Notes: generated by a model not told the origin, from the letters alone. A stretch of 64,000 bases of DNA from Dyadobacter tibetensis Y620-1 (GCF_000566685.1 NZ_AZQN01000002.1:124001-188000), one strand, 5' to 3'. Shown: positions 1 through 9,136, numbered from the stretch's first letter. Made by a program: numbers and translations.

Positions 1-58
1 CTTGTTCAAGTATGGGAAAATCCTTTCTGATGGAGGTTATATCCAGCGTGCTATACAT
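1..58 (-). CDS. sufS: Cysteine desulfurase SufS, N-terminal fragment (runs off window)
   Basis: A minus-strand ATG at 58..56 opens a frame that stays open to base 1. Its 19 codons include LDITSIRKDFPILEQ, which matches the start of SufS, the PLP-dependent cysteine desulfurase that supplies sulfur to SufBCD (typically '..DI..IR.DFPIL..'). It follows sufD by about 100 bp on the same strand, as expected in a suf cluster. A terminator-like hairpin (77..109) lies between them, so sufS may depend on readthrough or its own promoter. Only the N-terminus is visible; the catalytic lysine and cysteine lie outside the window. Confidence 0.75.
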   Translation of the reverse strand, partial: MYSTLDITSIRKDFPILEQ

Positions 59-76
59 CCTTTTTCGTATTTAAGT

Positions 77-109
77 AAAAAACCCAACCCAAGGGAATCA
101 GGTTGGGTT
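77..109 (-). terminator. Rho-independent terminator-like hairpin between sufD and sufS
   Basis: AACCCAACC (81-89) pairs perfectly with GGTTGGGTT (101-109) across an 11-nt loop. Read on the minus strand, the stem is followed by a run of T (80-77). It sits after the sufD stop and only about 20 nt before the sufS start, so it could terminate or attenuate transcription of the suf operon. Confidence 0.65.
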
Positions 110-155
110 CAGGTATATTAGCTAACCCTGGTACGCTAAAGACGGTTCCAGAAAT

Positions 156-1472
156 TTAGTTATTGGTCAATTTTTCGGCGATTACTCCCTCTAAATATTC
201 TCTTATAGAATCGATCTTAATCTGAGAAACTACATCGGCACAGAAGGCGTACATCAAAAGTGACATGGCTTCAGGACGGGAGATCCCTCTAGAGCGCATG
301 TAGAAAAGTGCCTCCTCATCGATCTGCCCCGTGGTGGTGCCATGAGTACACTTCACGTCGTCAGCCCAAATTTCAAGCTGAGGTTTTGTATTCATGGTAG
401 CCTCGTTGGACAGAACAATGTTCTTGCAAGACTGAAAGGCATTGGTTTTCTGAGCGTCGGGGCGCACAAAAATCTTACCGTTAAAGACTCCCTTGGACTT
501 ATCGCGAAGAATACCCTTATAAAGCTCATTGCTTTCGGAGTTAGGCTTCATATGATCAGCAACCGTATGATTGTCTACATGCTGGGTTCCGTCGGGAAAG
601 TATAGCCCGTACATATGCGCTTCACAGTGCTCCCCATTGATGCGAATCGAAAGGTTATTGCGGACAAACTCCCCGTTAAGCGTGACCGTAGCCGCATAAA
701 AATGCGACTTATCCAGCATAAACACTTCTGTGGAACCAACATGATAAGCCTGGTTACTTTCATTCTGGACCTTGTAATATTCCACATGGGAGTCCTGATC
801 CATATGTATCTCCGTTACCACATTGGTAAAGGAGCGTTGCTCTCCTATGGTTCGAAAAGCTTCAGCAAACTTAACCTGGGCATTTTGGCCTACTGCAACG
901 ATATTACGAGGCTGAGAGCCTACATTTTCCTGACGTGCATCGGATATAAACCGGAGAATAACAGGATGTTCTACTACCTGGTTAGCAGGAACATGAATGA
1001 ACACCCCATCCGCTGCAAAAGCCGTATTAAGTGCTGTGAATGCATCACCTGAGGAATCAACAGCTCCGAAATACTTATTGACCATAGCAGGGTCCTTTTG
1101 ATAGGCTTCCTGCAAGGAAGAAATAACAATTTTATCTGATGAGGATATTAGCTGAGACATTTCCGGATGGTACCGGCCATTCACGAAATACAGGATATTA
1201 GCGTTCTGATCTGGTATATTCAAGGAAGCAACGTCCTCAGCAGATAAGGCGCCAGGCTCATTAAATTTATAGCTGGCACTCACCAGATCTTTCACGCTCG
1301 AGTATTTCCACTCCTCATCTTTCCTGCTGGGAAATCCCAATTCCTCAAAAGTGGAGATCGCAGCTCTTTTCTTCTGGTGAAAATCGGAAGTAGCTTCTCC
1401 ATTGATCACAGCCTCTTTGGCGTAGAAATCAGCAACCAGCTTTGTTTTTAAATCTATAGTTTCTGTACTCAT
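156..1472 (-). CDS. sufD: Fe-S cluster assembly protein SufD
   Basis: SufD is the partner of SufB in the cytosolic SufBC2D scaffold that assembles Fe-S clusters. The 438-aa length is normal for the family. The N-terminal helical part includes the conserved GFPSRKDEEWKYSS stretch (about residues 46-59). The C-terminal half is the SufBD beta-helix core, ending with the typical motif KCTHGTTTGQIDEEALFYMRS (about 375-395). It lies 85 bp downstream of sufC on the same strand and is probably co-transcribed. SufB itself is not adjacent. The ATG at 1472 gives the normal N-terminus. Confidence 0.96.
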   Translation of the reverse strand: MSTETIDLKTKLVADFYAKEAVINGEATSDFHQKKRAAISTFEELGFPSRKDEEWKYSSVKDLVSASYKFNEPGALSAEDVASLNIPDQNANILYFVNGRYHPEMSQLISSSDKIVISSLQEAYQKDPAMVNKYFGAVDSSGDAFTALNTAFAADGVFIHVPANQVVEHPVILRFISDARQENVGSQPRNIVAVGQNAQVKFAEAFRTIGEQRSFTNVVTEIHMDQDSHVEYYKVQNESNQAYHVGSTEVFMLDKSHFYAATVTLNGEFVRNNLSIRINGEHCEAHMYGLYFPDGTQHVDNHTVADHMKPNSESNELYKGILRDKSKGVFNGKIFVRPDAQKTNAFQSCKNIVLSNEATMNTKPQLEIWADDVKCTHGTTTGQIDEEALFYMRSRGISRPEAMSLLMYAFCADVVSQIKIDSIREYLEGVIAEKLTNN

Positions 1473-1557
1473 TGGAATTCTTAAATTGTAATAGGTTGAA
1501 AACGTTTGGTAGCTCAGGAATAAATAATCTTGAGCCCTTAGGGTCCATAGACCTTAA

Positions 1558-2316
1558 TTAACCCAATGCTTCTACCTCTTCCTTGATCCAATCGTAACCT
1601 TTTACTTCTAACTCCATGGCTAGTTCTTTCGTTCCAGACTTAACAATACGTCCCTGATAGAGTACGTGTACGTAATCGGGTACAATATAGTCCAGAAGAC
1701 GCTGATAATGCGTCACGACAATGGAAGCACGTTCGGGGGAACGCAGTGAATTAACACCCTCCGCCACGATACGAAGTGCATCGATATCCAAACCTGAATC
1801 AGTTTCATCCAAGATAGACAACTTTGGCTCAAGTACAGCCATTTGGAAAATTTCATTGCGTTTTTTCTCTCCACCCGAGAACCCTTCGTTAAGCGCTCTT
1901 TTAAGTAAAGAATCATTCATACGAACCAACTTGGCTTTTTCCCGTACCATTTTCAGAAACTGAGCCGCATCCAAAGGATCCTCACCCTTGTATTTGCGAA
2001 TCTCATTCACTGCAGTTTTCAAGAAATTAATGGTGGTTACTCCAGGTATTTCCACTGGATACTGAAAAGCAAGAAATACGCCTTCAGCGGCACGTTCTTC
2101 AGCGGCCAATTCTAAAAGATCCTGGCCATTAAAGGAAACCGATCCGCCAGTAACTTCGTACTCTTCCCTTCCGGCTAACACCGAGGCCAAAGTACTCTTA
2201 CCAGAACCATTAGGGCCCATGATGGCATGAACCTCACCCGGTTTTACTTCCAGATTAATTCCTTTCAATATTTCTTTACCTTCTATCGAGGCACGTAATT
2301 CATTAATTGAGAGCAT
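1558..2316 (-). CDS. sufC: Fe-S cluster assembly ATPase SufC
   Basis: SufC is the ABC-type ATPase that drives conformational change in the SufBC2D scaffold. The 252-aa protein has Walker A GPNGSGKS (about 34-41), a Q-loop in FLAFQYPVEIPG, the signature FSGGEKKRNE, Walker B LSILDETDSGLD and the switch histidine in VVTHYQRLL. The glutamate-rich LDETDSGLD form is characteristic of SufC. It is the first gene of the minus-strand suf group here. A TAnnTTTG promoter box lies about 45 bp upstream. In many Bacteroidota sufB precedes sufC, but here the upstream gene is divergent and unrelated. Confidence 0.97.
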   Translation of the reverse strand: MLSINELRASIEGKEILKGINLEVKPGEVHAIMGPNGSGKSTLASVLAGREEYEVTGGSVSFNGQDLLELAAEERAAEGVFLAFQYPVEIPGVTTINFLKTAVNEIRKYKGEDPLDAAQFLKMVREKAKLVRMNDSLLKRALNEGFSGGEKKRNEIFQMAVLEPKLSILDETDSGLDIDALRIVAEGVNSLRSPERASIVVTHYQRLLDYIVPDYVHVLYQGRIVKSGTKELAMELEVKGYDWIKEEVEALG

Positions 2317-2358
2317 AACTTATGTTGTACTTGATATGTAGTTCTTGGTAATTTACCG

Positions 2359-2366
2359 CAAAAGTA
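2359..2366 (-). promoter_or_regulatory. Bacteroidota-type -7 box for the suf operon
   Basis: On the minus strand the sequence reads TACTTTTG, an exact match to the Bacteroidota -7 consensus TAnnTTTG, about 43 bp before the sufC ATG. The -33 element at the expected spacing is weak (TTTA rather than TTTG), so only the -7 box is well supported. Confidence 0.45.
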
Positions 2367-2529
2367 ACAACCTTTGTTCGTAAATTAAAATCGGGGTTAT
2401 TCCCCTTCGCATCTTTCGATCAATTTATAAACGGTAATTGGGCTTGCTATGTTCCATAACTTGTAGATATATTACCAATCTAATCAAACTGCCCAACACT
2501 TCTAAACAGGTAAAGCTTACCATAACCCT

Positions 2530-3981
2530 ATGAAGCCAATAAAAACTACGACCGATAAGATTAATGTTAGCTCTGAAACGGGAACCTTAAGAAAACTATT
2601 AATTCATAGTCCAGACAGGGGGCTTGGTAAGGTAGTTCCCTCTAAGGCCCAGGACTGGCTTTTCGAGGATATTGTTCACCTCCAAACGATGCGTAGGGAA
2701 GAATACGATTATTATGTGAAAATTTTACTGTACTTCTTGGATCCGGACAAGGTAAAGGGAAAAATTCGAAAGATTGACGAAGATGAATCTCGATCTTTCT
2801 ATATTCCAGGTGGAGCCAATTATTTTAATTCTGATAAAGTAATTGATTTCCAAAAGCTTTTGGCCGACATACTACTTGACTCCAGCACCAGAAGCAATCT
2901 CACGGCAGCGATCTGTGGTATTGAAAAATGTTCTTATAAGACCCAACAAATGCTTCAGCAGTTCGACGCTACTGAGTTGGCGACCATCTTTATATCCGGA
3001 TCCCTTTCCGATACAAAGATGTTATTTGCGCCTCTGCCCAACCTGATTTTTATGCGAGACATCGGGATCGTTATCAACGATCATATATTACTGAATAAGC
3101 CTGCCAAATCGGCTCGCACCCGTGAATCAATACTTGCTCAGACGGTCTTTTTTCATCATCCTATGTTCCTGACCTATCGCGACAAAATCATAGAAATACC
3201 AGAAAATGAGCGCCATTTCCTGCTGCCAGATGAGGAGAAAGCCAGTGATTTCCAGCGTTGTACCCTAGAGGGTGGTGATGTTATGATGGTTGCTCCCAGG
3301 CATTTATTAATAGGCTGTAGCGAGCGCACCTCCATATATGCAGCCCAGCAGGTAATGAAAATCCTCTTTGAAAAAAATGTGGTGGATACCATAACGATTA
3401 TCAAAATCCCAAAGAAGAGGGATTATATGCATATTGACACCATTTTTACCCAGGTTAAAAAAAACATCTGGGTGCTGCTGGCTTCTCTGGCTCGTACAGG
3501 AGATGAGGCTAAAAAGAAGGACGTCCTCCATTTTTTCGCCCAATCCAATATTGATCAAGAATTTAAAATATTACAATTTTTTAAGGGACTGGAAAGTAAA
3601 CCGATAGAAATCGAAAACCTGGAAGACCTGTTAGCCGATATTAGCCGGAATGATCTGGCCTGTAATGAGGAAGTTCAGTTTATTTATTCGGGTAATGGGG
3701 CCTTCCCCTTTGGCGAACGTGAGCAATGGACCGACTCATGTAACCTTTTAGCTATTAAGGATGGAGTGGTTGTGGGCTACGATCGCAACGATAAAACATT
3801 GGAGGCATTTCGAAGCAAGGGGTTCCGTATAATTTCAGCCCAGAATCTTCTGGAGGAGTTTGAGGCAGGACGGCTAGCTCCAGAAACAATTACAGACACC
3901 TTTATTACCATTCCATCGGCCGAATTGTCTCGGGCAAGAGGAGGATCCCATTGTATGAGTATGCCTTTATTGAGAGAATAA
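2530..3981 (+). CDS. Arginine deiminase-like amidinohydrolase
   Basis: This 483-aa protein belongs to the guanidino-modifying (amidinotransferase/arginine deiminase) superfamily, which hydrolyses arginine or related guanidines to citrulline-type products. Visible signatures in order are LIHSPDRGLGKV near the N-terminus, FMRDIGIVI (Asp), LEGGDVMMV, HIDTIFTQV (catalytic His-x-Asp) and RGGSHCMSMPLLRE at the C-terminus with the nucleophilic cysteine, so the Asp/His/Cys set looks complete. It is longer than classical ArcA (about 410 aa), mainly by an insert around residues 310-390. The next gene is another member of the superfamily on the same strand, suggesting an arginine/citrulline breakdown pair. 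Exact substrate is inferred, not shown. Confidence 0.85.
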   Translation: MKPIKTTTDKINVSSETGTLRKLLIHSPDRGLGKVVPSKAQDWLFEDIVHLQTMRREEYDYYVKILLYFLDPDKVKGKIRKIDEDESRSFYIPGGANYFNSDKVIDFQKLLADILLDSSTRSNLTAAICGIEKCSYKTQQMLQQFDATELATIFISGSLSDTKMLFAPLPNLIFMRDIGIVINDHILLNKPAKSARTRESILAQTVFFHHPMFLTYRDKIIEIPENERHFLLPDEEKASDFQRCTLEGGDVMMVAPRHLLIGCSERTSIYAAQQVMKILFEKNVVDTITIIKIPKKRDYMHIDTIFTQVKKNIWVLLASLARTGDEAKKKDVLHFFAQSNIDQEFKILQFFKGLESKPIEIENLEDLLADISRNDLACNEEVQFIYSGNGAFPFGEREQWTDSCNLLAIKDGVVVGYDRNDKTLEAFRSKGFRIISAQNLLEEFEAGRLAPETITDTFITIPSAELSRARGGSHCMSMPLLRE

Positions 3982-4123
3982 TATTATTTGCAAAGGCAGA
4001 AATAAGCAAGTAAATTGCAAGGAAGACCTTCCTATACACCAGCCATTTACAGATAGGGAAAGAACCCAATTCCTATTTTTTGAGAAAGCTATATTTAGTT
4101 AGACATAACAATATTTACGACCT

Positions 4124-5080
4124 ATGCGCGAAATTTCGTCCACAGCACAGATACAACCTCAGTCCACCTCCCGGATTCTCATGATCCGGCCCAATCGTTT
4201 TGCTTTTAATCAGCAGACGGCTGCTACCAATGTGTTTCAGCAACCGCTATCGGATGAACGCAGCCCTGAAGTGATTCATGGAATGGCGCAAGCTGAATTT
4301 GATCTGATGGTCGCCCAGCTACAGATGGCCGGGGTTGAAGTCAGCATTTTCCCGGAGAAAGTAGGAGAAGAAAATCCCGATACTGTATTCTCTAATAACT
4401 GGGTCACCTACCACCAAAGTGGCAGGGTGGTATTATACCCCATGATGGCCCCCAATCGTCGGGCAGAAAGGCGCCTGGACATCGTAGAACAACTGAAAAG
4501 CAAGTACCATATTGAAGAAATTATAGACCTTACTCATTTCGAAGATGAAGGGAAATTCCTGGAAGGCACGGGGAGTATGGTATTGGATCGGCGTTACAAA
4601 ATAGCTTATGCATGCCTGTCGGAACGGACACATCCCGATGTTCTGAAGGCTTTTGGGGAGGCCATGGGCTATGAAATTGTTAGCTTTCACGCCAGTGACG
4701 ATGCGGCTCATCCCATCTATCATACCAATGTAATGATGAATGTAGGTGATATCTTCGCAGTAGTGTGCCTGGAATCAATTCAAAATCCTGACGAACGCCA
4801 AAAAGTAAGAGAGGTATTAGAGCAGACCAATAAATATCTTATTGAAATATCACTGGAGCAGGTTAAACATTTTGCAGGAAATATGCTGATGGTTCGTAAT
4901 AAGGCTCAGGAAAAATTTCTGGTGATGTCTACCTCCGCCTACGAGGCACTAACGCCCAAGCAAAGAACGATCCTGAGTGACTATGCCCGTATCCTGCACA
5001 CAGATCTGAAGATCATAGAACAATATGGAGGTGGGTCTGCCCGCTGTATGATGACCGAAGTTCATTTGCCGTTATCTTAA
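4124..5080 (+). CDS. ctlX: Citrulline hydrolase / arginine deiminase-related protein (CtlX type)
   Basis: This 318-aa protein matches the CtlX/citrulline ureidase branch of the guanidino-modifying superfamily, which cleaves citrulline to ornithine, CO2 and ammonia. Landmarks are ILMIRPNRFAFN (about 19-30), NPDTVFSNNWVTYH, FLEGTGSMVLDR, HPIYHTNVMMNVGD (His) and the C-terminal GGGSARCMMTEVHLP carrying the catalytic Cys. It follows the arginine deiminase-like gene by 142 bp. Together they could take arginine to ornithine without carbamoyl phosphate, which is inference from family membership. An efficient terminator follows the gene. Confidence 0.85.
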   Translation: MREISSTAQIQPQSTSRILMIRPNRFAFNQQTAATNVFQQPLSDERSPEVIHGMAQAEFDLMVAQLQMAGVEVSIFPEKVGEENPDTVFSNNWVTYHQSGRVVLYPMMAPNRRAERRLDIVEQLKSKYHIEEIIDLTHFEDEGKFLEGTGSMVLDRRYKIAYACLSERTHPDVLKAFGEAMGYEIVSFHASDDAAHPIYHTNVMMNVGDIFAVVCLESIQNPDERQKVREVLEQTNKYLIEISLEQVKHFAGNMLMVRNKAQEKFLVMSTSAYEALTPKQRTILSDYARILHTDLKIIEQYGGGSARCMMTEVHLPLS

Positions 5081-5092
5081 TTAATACTATAC

Positions 5093-5122
5093 AAAAAAGG
5101 GAGTCAGCCGACTCCCTTTTTT
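5093..5122. terminator. Bidirectional rho-independent terminator
   Basis: GGGAGTC (5099-5105) pairs with GACTCCC (5110-5116) around a 4-nt loop. It is flanked by A6 on the left and T6 on the right, so it works in both directions. It separates the convergent ctlX-like gene and the coiled-coil lipoprotein gene. Confidence 0.9.
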
Positions 5123-5148
5123 GCTTTCCTAACCCTTAACCCTTAATT

Positions 5149-5574
5149 TTAATCGTTAATATCGGCTTTCACCTTATTAATTTTCTCTCTGGTCTCAGCT
5201 TTAAAATCATTCCACTTTTCAGCAGTCTCATTTTCCAGCCTATCCCATGAAGCTTTAAGTTCAGCTTTTTCTTCGTTGAGTTCTTCCTTACGTTCTTCCC
5301 ATTTTGCCTTTTCCTTGGCAGTAGCTTTCTCTATTTTTTCGTCAGCTTCTTCTATTTTTTTATCTACCTCGTCCATGGCGTCGTCAATATCGTTCTTCAA
5401 TGACTCCTTGTCGGCTTTCATTTCTGCAGTGAATTCCTCACCAGCATCATGCATATCGTCTTTGGCTTCCTCCATGGTTTCCTGGGCGGAATTCTCAGTC
5501 GACTGTGAGCAGCTGCTCATGGCTAATAAACCGGTCATCAATATGGTGGATACAAATAATGTTACCTTTTTCAT
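5149..5574 (-). CDS. Coiled-coil lipoprotein, possible stress-response protein
   Basis: The 141-aa protein starts with a lipoprotein signal peptide ending LLAMSSC (lipid-attached Cys at about residue 22). The rest is almost entirely charged and helical, very rich in Lys, Glu, Asp and Ala with heptad-like spacing and no predicted enzymatic motif. The pattern KAKWEERKEELNEEKAELK followed by WNDFK recalls small coiled-coil stress proteins of the sll1863/YtxH kind, but this is similarity of composition and I do not claim orthology. It probably sits in the periplasm anchored to a membrane. It is monocistronic and convergent with the preceding gene. Confidence 0.7.
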   Translation of the reverse strand: MKKVTLFVSTILMTGLLAMSSCSQSTENSAQETMEEAKDDMHDAGEEFTAEMKADKESLKNDIDDAMDEVDKKIEEADEKIEKATAKEKAKWEERKEELNEEKAELKASWDRLENETAEKWNDFKAETREKINKVKADIND

Positions 5575-5834
5575 TTTTTTCAGTGTTTAGTCAAACTTTT
5601 TGAATTACTTGAATTCATTCATTTACTGGCTTATACACAAAAACACGACCAGGGCCATATCCAGCTTATAGTGTAGAAATTGTTGCGCAAAAAAGTATTT
5701 TACTGTTGGACAATACCCGCAAAACTGTGAATCTATACCTCTTGATCGCATAATAAGCCATGAGATCGTCAGGGTAATATTGTTACTCTGCTTAATTATC
5801 GGCAATTTTACATTTTCATTCACTCCCTACTAGC

Positions 5835-7892
5835 ATGTATTTGTCGGTTCGCTACCTCCTTCCCCTTTTCATTCTCACGCAATTTCCTTTCATTGGGGCA
5901 TACGCTCAAATCGATTCCCTGCAAGGAAAAGATTTGGAAGCAATCACCATAAGAGCCTTCGGGTCCAAAACTAATATGCTGGAAGCCACAGCTACTGTGG
6001 GACTCATTCAGAACAGCACAATAGAACGATTTCCTTCGACTACCTGGACGTCAGCCGTCAATAGCATACCAGGACTTCGCATGGAGGAAAGGTCTCCCGG
6101 CAGCTATCGCTTTTCAGTCAGAGGCAGCCTGATACGTTCTCCTTTCGGAGTGCGCAATGTTAAATTCTATTGGAACGGTATTCCGTTTACCGATGCCAGT
6201 GGTAACACGCCCCTAAATGCCCTGGATTTTGGAGGTATAGACCAAATGGAAGTCATCAAAGGTCCGGGTAGTAGTTTATATGGAGCCGGTACTGGGGGCG
6301 TGGTGCTACTTCACAGCAGTGGAGAGTTAGGAAAAAATTCGGTAAGCCAGTCATTCGACATTGGCAAATATGGCTTTCTACGTAATAGTACAGCCATAAA
6401 ACTCGGGGCAACGACCATTCAATATGGACATACGCAACAAGAGGGCTATAGAAAGCATAGCGCAATGTCGCGCGATGCCATCAGGGTGACAAGCAGCTTT
6501 TCGGCAGGTAACAAGGGTATCATGTCTTTAATTGGCCTGTATTCTGATTTACACTATCAAACACCAGGAGGGATTAACCTGGATCAATATCGCACCGACC
6601 CTACCCTAGCTCGCCAACCGACCAACACACTTCCTGGCAGCGAGTCGCAGAAGGCAGGCATCTACAATAAAATGGTTATGCTGGGTCTTAATTACCAGTT
6701 AAAACTAAATGATGCCTGGTCGCAAAGTAATGCCTTCTATTTGACTTATACTGATTTTGAAAATCCATTTATTACCAATTTTGAAAAACGAAATGAATAT
6801 GGCATGGGTGGGCGCAATATATGGCAGTATGAGGCCCCAATTTCGACCATAAAAACTTCCTGGACGGGTGGGTTTGAATGGCAGTATGGTAAATCGGCTC
6901 AAAAGAATTTCGATAATAAAGCGGGTGTTATAGATCAGTTGCAAACAGCAGAAGACATTGGCAGTAGTAATCTTTCCGCCTTCGTTCAGGCGCAGTTGTT
7001 TTTTCCTGAAAATCTAAATTTTCAGGCAGGACTGAGCTATAACGTTAACAAATATGCTTATGAGCGACTCTCCCCCCTCCCCTATACGGAGGAACAAAAA
7101 ACCTTTGAAGGTGTTTTTGCACCAAGACTGGCACTTAACAAAGTGTTTTATCAAAACTGGTCCGTTACAGCATCCTATAGCGAAGGATTTTCGCCTCCCA
7201 CATTGCAGGAAGTCCGGCCCTCAGCAGGGGGATTTCGATCGGGACTTAACCCTGAAAAAGGAAGTAATATGGAGGTAAGTCTGAGGCGTATAGGCAAACG
7301 TCTTTCGGCAGAAATCAATGCGTATCAATTTAATCTGAAGGAAACTATTGTCAGCAGAAGCGACGCTTCAGGATCAGAGTTTTTTGCCAATGCTGGCAAA
7401 ACGAATCAAAAAGGATTAGAATGGCAGCTTCGCTACCTACTTATTGACCGGGCACCATTCGATATAACTATTTGGAATAATGGCAATTGGACTAATTATA
7501 CATTCCTGGATTACCAACGTGGCGACGCTAATTTCGACAACAACCGCTTACCGGGCATTCCTACCCTTACTGTAATGACCGGGTTAGATGCTCTCTTACC
7601 TTATGGGATTCAGATTTTTGCCAGTCATCAGTATGGAGGAAAAGTATTCCTCAACGACTCCAATACGGCAGAGTCTACAGACTATCAGCAGTGGATAGCC
7701 AAAATAGTTTGGAAAAAAACTTGGAATAAAAACATTTCCAGCGAGATTTCAGCCTCTGGGGAGAAGCTGTTTGCAGGGATATATAGTTTGGGCTACGATT
7801 ATAATGCTTTCGGTAACCGATACTACAATGCTGCTCCCAAGACTAACTTTTGGGCTGGAGCAAAACTAATATGGCACTGGAATAAGCTTTAA
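5835..7892 (+). CDS. TonB-dependent outer membrane receptor
   Basis: This 685-aa outer-membrane receptor has a signal peptide ending GAYAQ (about residue 25), a plug domain (about 50-160) with the family motifs VNSIPGLRMEER, FSVRGS and MEVIKGPGSSLYGAGTGG, and a C-terminal 22-strand barrel ending in an aromatic residue pattern (KLIWHWNKL). It has no SusC-type carboxypeptidase-like N-terminal domain and no SusD partner, so it resembles siderophore, heme or cobalamin importers rather than glycan importers. The gene is followed after only 6 bp by hemW, hinting at iron or heme. The ligand cannot be read from sequence. Confidence 0.92.
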   Translation: MYLSVRYLLPLFILTQFPFIGAYAQIDSLQGKDLEAITIRAFGSKTNMLEATATVGLIQNSTIERFPSTTWTSAVNSIPGLRMEERSPGSYRFSVRGSLIRSPFGVRNVKFYWNGIPFTDASGNTPLNALDFGGIDQMEVIKGPGSSLYGAGTGGVVLLHSSGELGKNSVSQSFDIGKYGFLRNSTAIKLGATTIQYGHTQQEGYRKHSAMSRDAIRVTSSFSAGNKGIMSLIGLYSDLHYQTPGGINLDQYRTDPTLARQPTNTLPGSESQKAGIYNKMVMLGLNYQLKLNDAWSQSNAFYLTYTDFENPFITNFEKRNEYGMGGRNIWQYEAPISTIKTSWTGGFEWQYGKSAQKNFDNKAGVIDQLQTAEDIGSSNLSAFVQAQLFFPENLNFQAGLSYNVNKYAYERLSPLPYTEEQKTFEGVFAPRLALNKVFYQNWSVTASYSEGFSPPTLQEVRPSAGGFRSGLNPEKGSNMEVSLRRIGKRLSAEINAYQFNLKETIVSRSDASGSEFFANAGKTNQKGLEWQLRYLLIDRAPFDITIWNNGNWTNYTFLDYQRGDANFDNNRLPGIPTLTVMTGLDALLPYGIQIFASHQYGGKVFLNDSNTAESTDYQQWIAKIVWKKTWNKNISSEISASGEKLFAGIYSLGYDYNAFGNRYYNAAPKTNFWAGAKLIWHWNKL

Positions 7893-7898
7893 TCGATC

Positions 7899-9023
7899 AT
7901 GCATATTTATATCCATATTCCATTTTGTAAACAGGCCTGCTTCTACTGTGATTTTCACTTTAGTACTAACACCTCTGCGAAGGGTCGGATGGTGGAGGCA
8001 ATAAAAGCCGAAATGGTCATTCAAAAGCATTACCTCGGTAACTCTCCCATTGATACCATTTATTTGGGTGGAGGAACACCTTCTATGTTATCGCAAATTG
8101 AACTGGAGTCGATCCTGGAGGCCCTACAGCAATTATTTACCATTCGCCCCAACGCAGAAATAACCTTAGAGGCGAATCCTGATGACCTGACAGCTGAAAA
8201 GATTAAAGAAATTGCCGCTGCAGGGATCAACCGATTAAGTATTGGAATTCAATCGTTCTATGATCCACATCTGAAGGCGCTAAACCGGGCTCATCAGTCT
8301 GCGGAGGCTCTAAACTGTGTGCTAGGGGCTCAGGATGCCGGGATTACGAATATTTCAGTAGACTTAATTTACTCCATTCCACATCCAGACCATAAGGTAC
8401 TATACGAGGATATTCATAAGGTACTTACTCTGAACATCCCCCATATCTCGGCTTATTGCCTTACTATTGAGCCAAAAACAACCTTCGGTAACTGGTTGAA
8501 AAACAAAAAGATGCCTCCCATTGATGAGACTTTTGCCGCTGAGCAGTTCGAAATACTTATACGAGAATTAACTAAGGGAGGCTTTGAGCAGTACGAAATT
8601 TCAAATTTTGCAGCCAACAAACAGTATAGTGAACATAATACCGCATACTGGAAAGCGGAACCTTATCTGGGATTAGGCCCCAGTGCACATTCCTTCAATG
8701 GAGCTAAGCGTTCCTTTAATATATCTAATAATGCCAGGTATATGGCGGCAGTGGAGCAGAATATACTACCCAATGAAACCGAATTGTTAACCTCCGCCGA
8801 TAAAACCAATGAATATTTGCTCACAGGCCTGCGAACCAAATGGGGTGTAACAGCACCTAAACTCCAAGACCTTTCCGAAGGGACCTTTTTGCAGCAAAGA
8901 CATCAACAACTGGAAAATTTAATAGAGCAAGGTTTTTTAGAGTTAAAAAATGATCATTGGGTACTTACACCTCAAGGAAAATTCTTTGCCGATCGTATTG
9001 CATCCGACCTATTTATAGATTAA
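7899..9023 (+). CDS. hemW: Radical SAM heme chaperone HemW
   Basis: HemW binds heme and is proposed to insert it into respiratory proteins; it was formerly annotated as oxygen-independent coproporphyrinogen oxidase. The 374-aa protein starts MHIYIHIPFCKQACFYCDF, giving the CxxxCxxC cluster motif at about residues 10-17. It then has YLGGGTPS, ITLEANPDD and RLSIGIQSF, all standard for the family, plus a C-terminal HemN-type domain (KTNEYLLTGLRTKWGV). It lacks the N-terminal extension of true HemN. The 6-bp gap to the TonB receptor gene indicates co-transcription. Confidence 0.95.
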   Translation: MHIYIHIPFCKQACFYCDFHFSTNTSAKGRMVEAIKAEMVIQKHYLGNSPIDTIYLGGGTPSMLSQIELESILEALQQLFTIRPNAEITLEANPDDLTAEKIKEIAAAGINRLSIGIQSFYDPHLKALNRAHQSAEALNCVLGAQDAGITNISVDLIYSIPHPDHKVLYEDIHKVLTLNIPHISAYCLTIEPKTTFGNWLKNKKMPPIDETFAAEQFEILIRELTKGGFEQYEISNFAANKQYSEHNTAYWKAEPYLGLGPSAHSFNGAKRSFNISNNARYMAAVEQNILPNETELLTSADKTNEYLLTGLRTKWGVTAPKLQDLSEGTFLQQRHQQLENLIEQGFLELKNDHWVLTPQGKFFADRIASDLFID

Positions 9024-9079
9024 TTTCTATACAGCCGCCGCATAAAATGAAATATAATTTTTATAGTCGATTTTAGAAA

Positions 9080-9119
9080 CCACCCGGGTGGGAGTAATAT
9101 AAATCTGTCGCCCGGGTGG
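9080..9119. other. GC-rich hairpin between convergent hemW and osmC-like genes
   Basis: CCACCCGGG (9080-9088) and CCCGGGTGG (9111-9119) form a perfect 9-bp stem with a 22-nt loop. Each arm also contains a near-palindrome around CCCGGG. No T-tract follows on either strand, so it is either a weak terminator or some other RNA/DNA structure. Confidence 0.5.
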
Positions 9120-9136
9120 CTGCCGGCTGGATTAAC

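Noticed and set aside
615..1052. 145-codon plus-strand open frame
   Set aside because: It lies wholly antisense to sufD, which has full family motifs; no recognisable protein features.
5623..5823. 66-codon minus-strand frame between the coiled-coil lipoprotein and TonB receptor genes
   Set aside because: No signal or family motif; the stretch is the probable promoter region of its two divergent neighbours.
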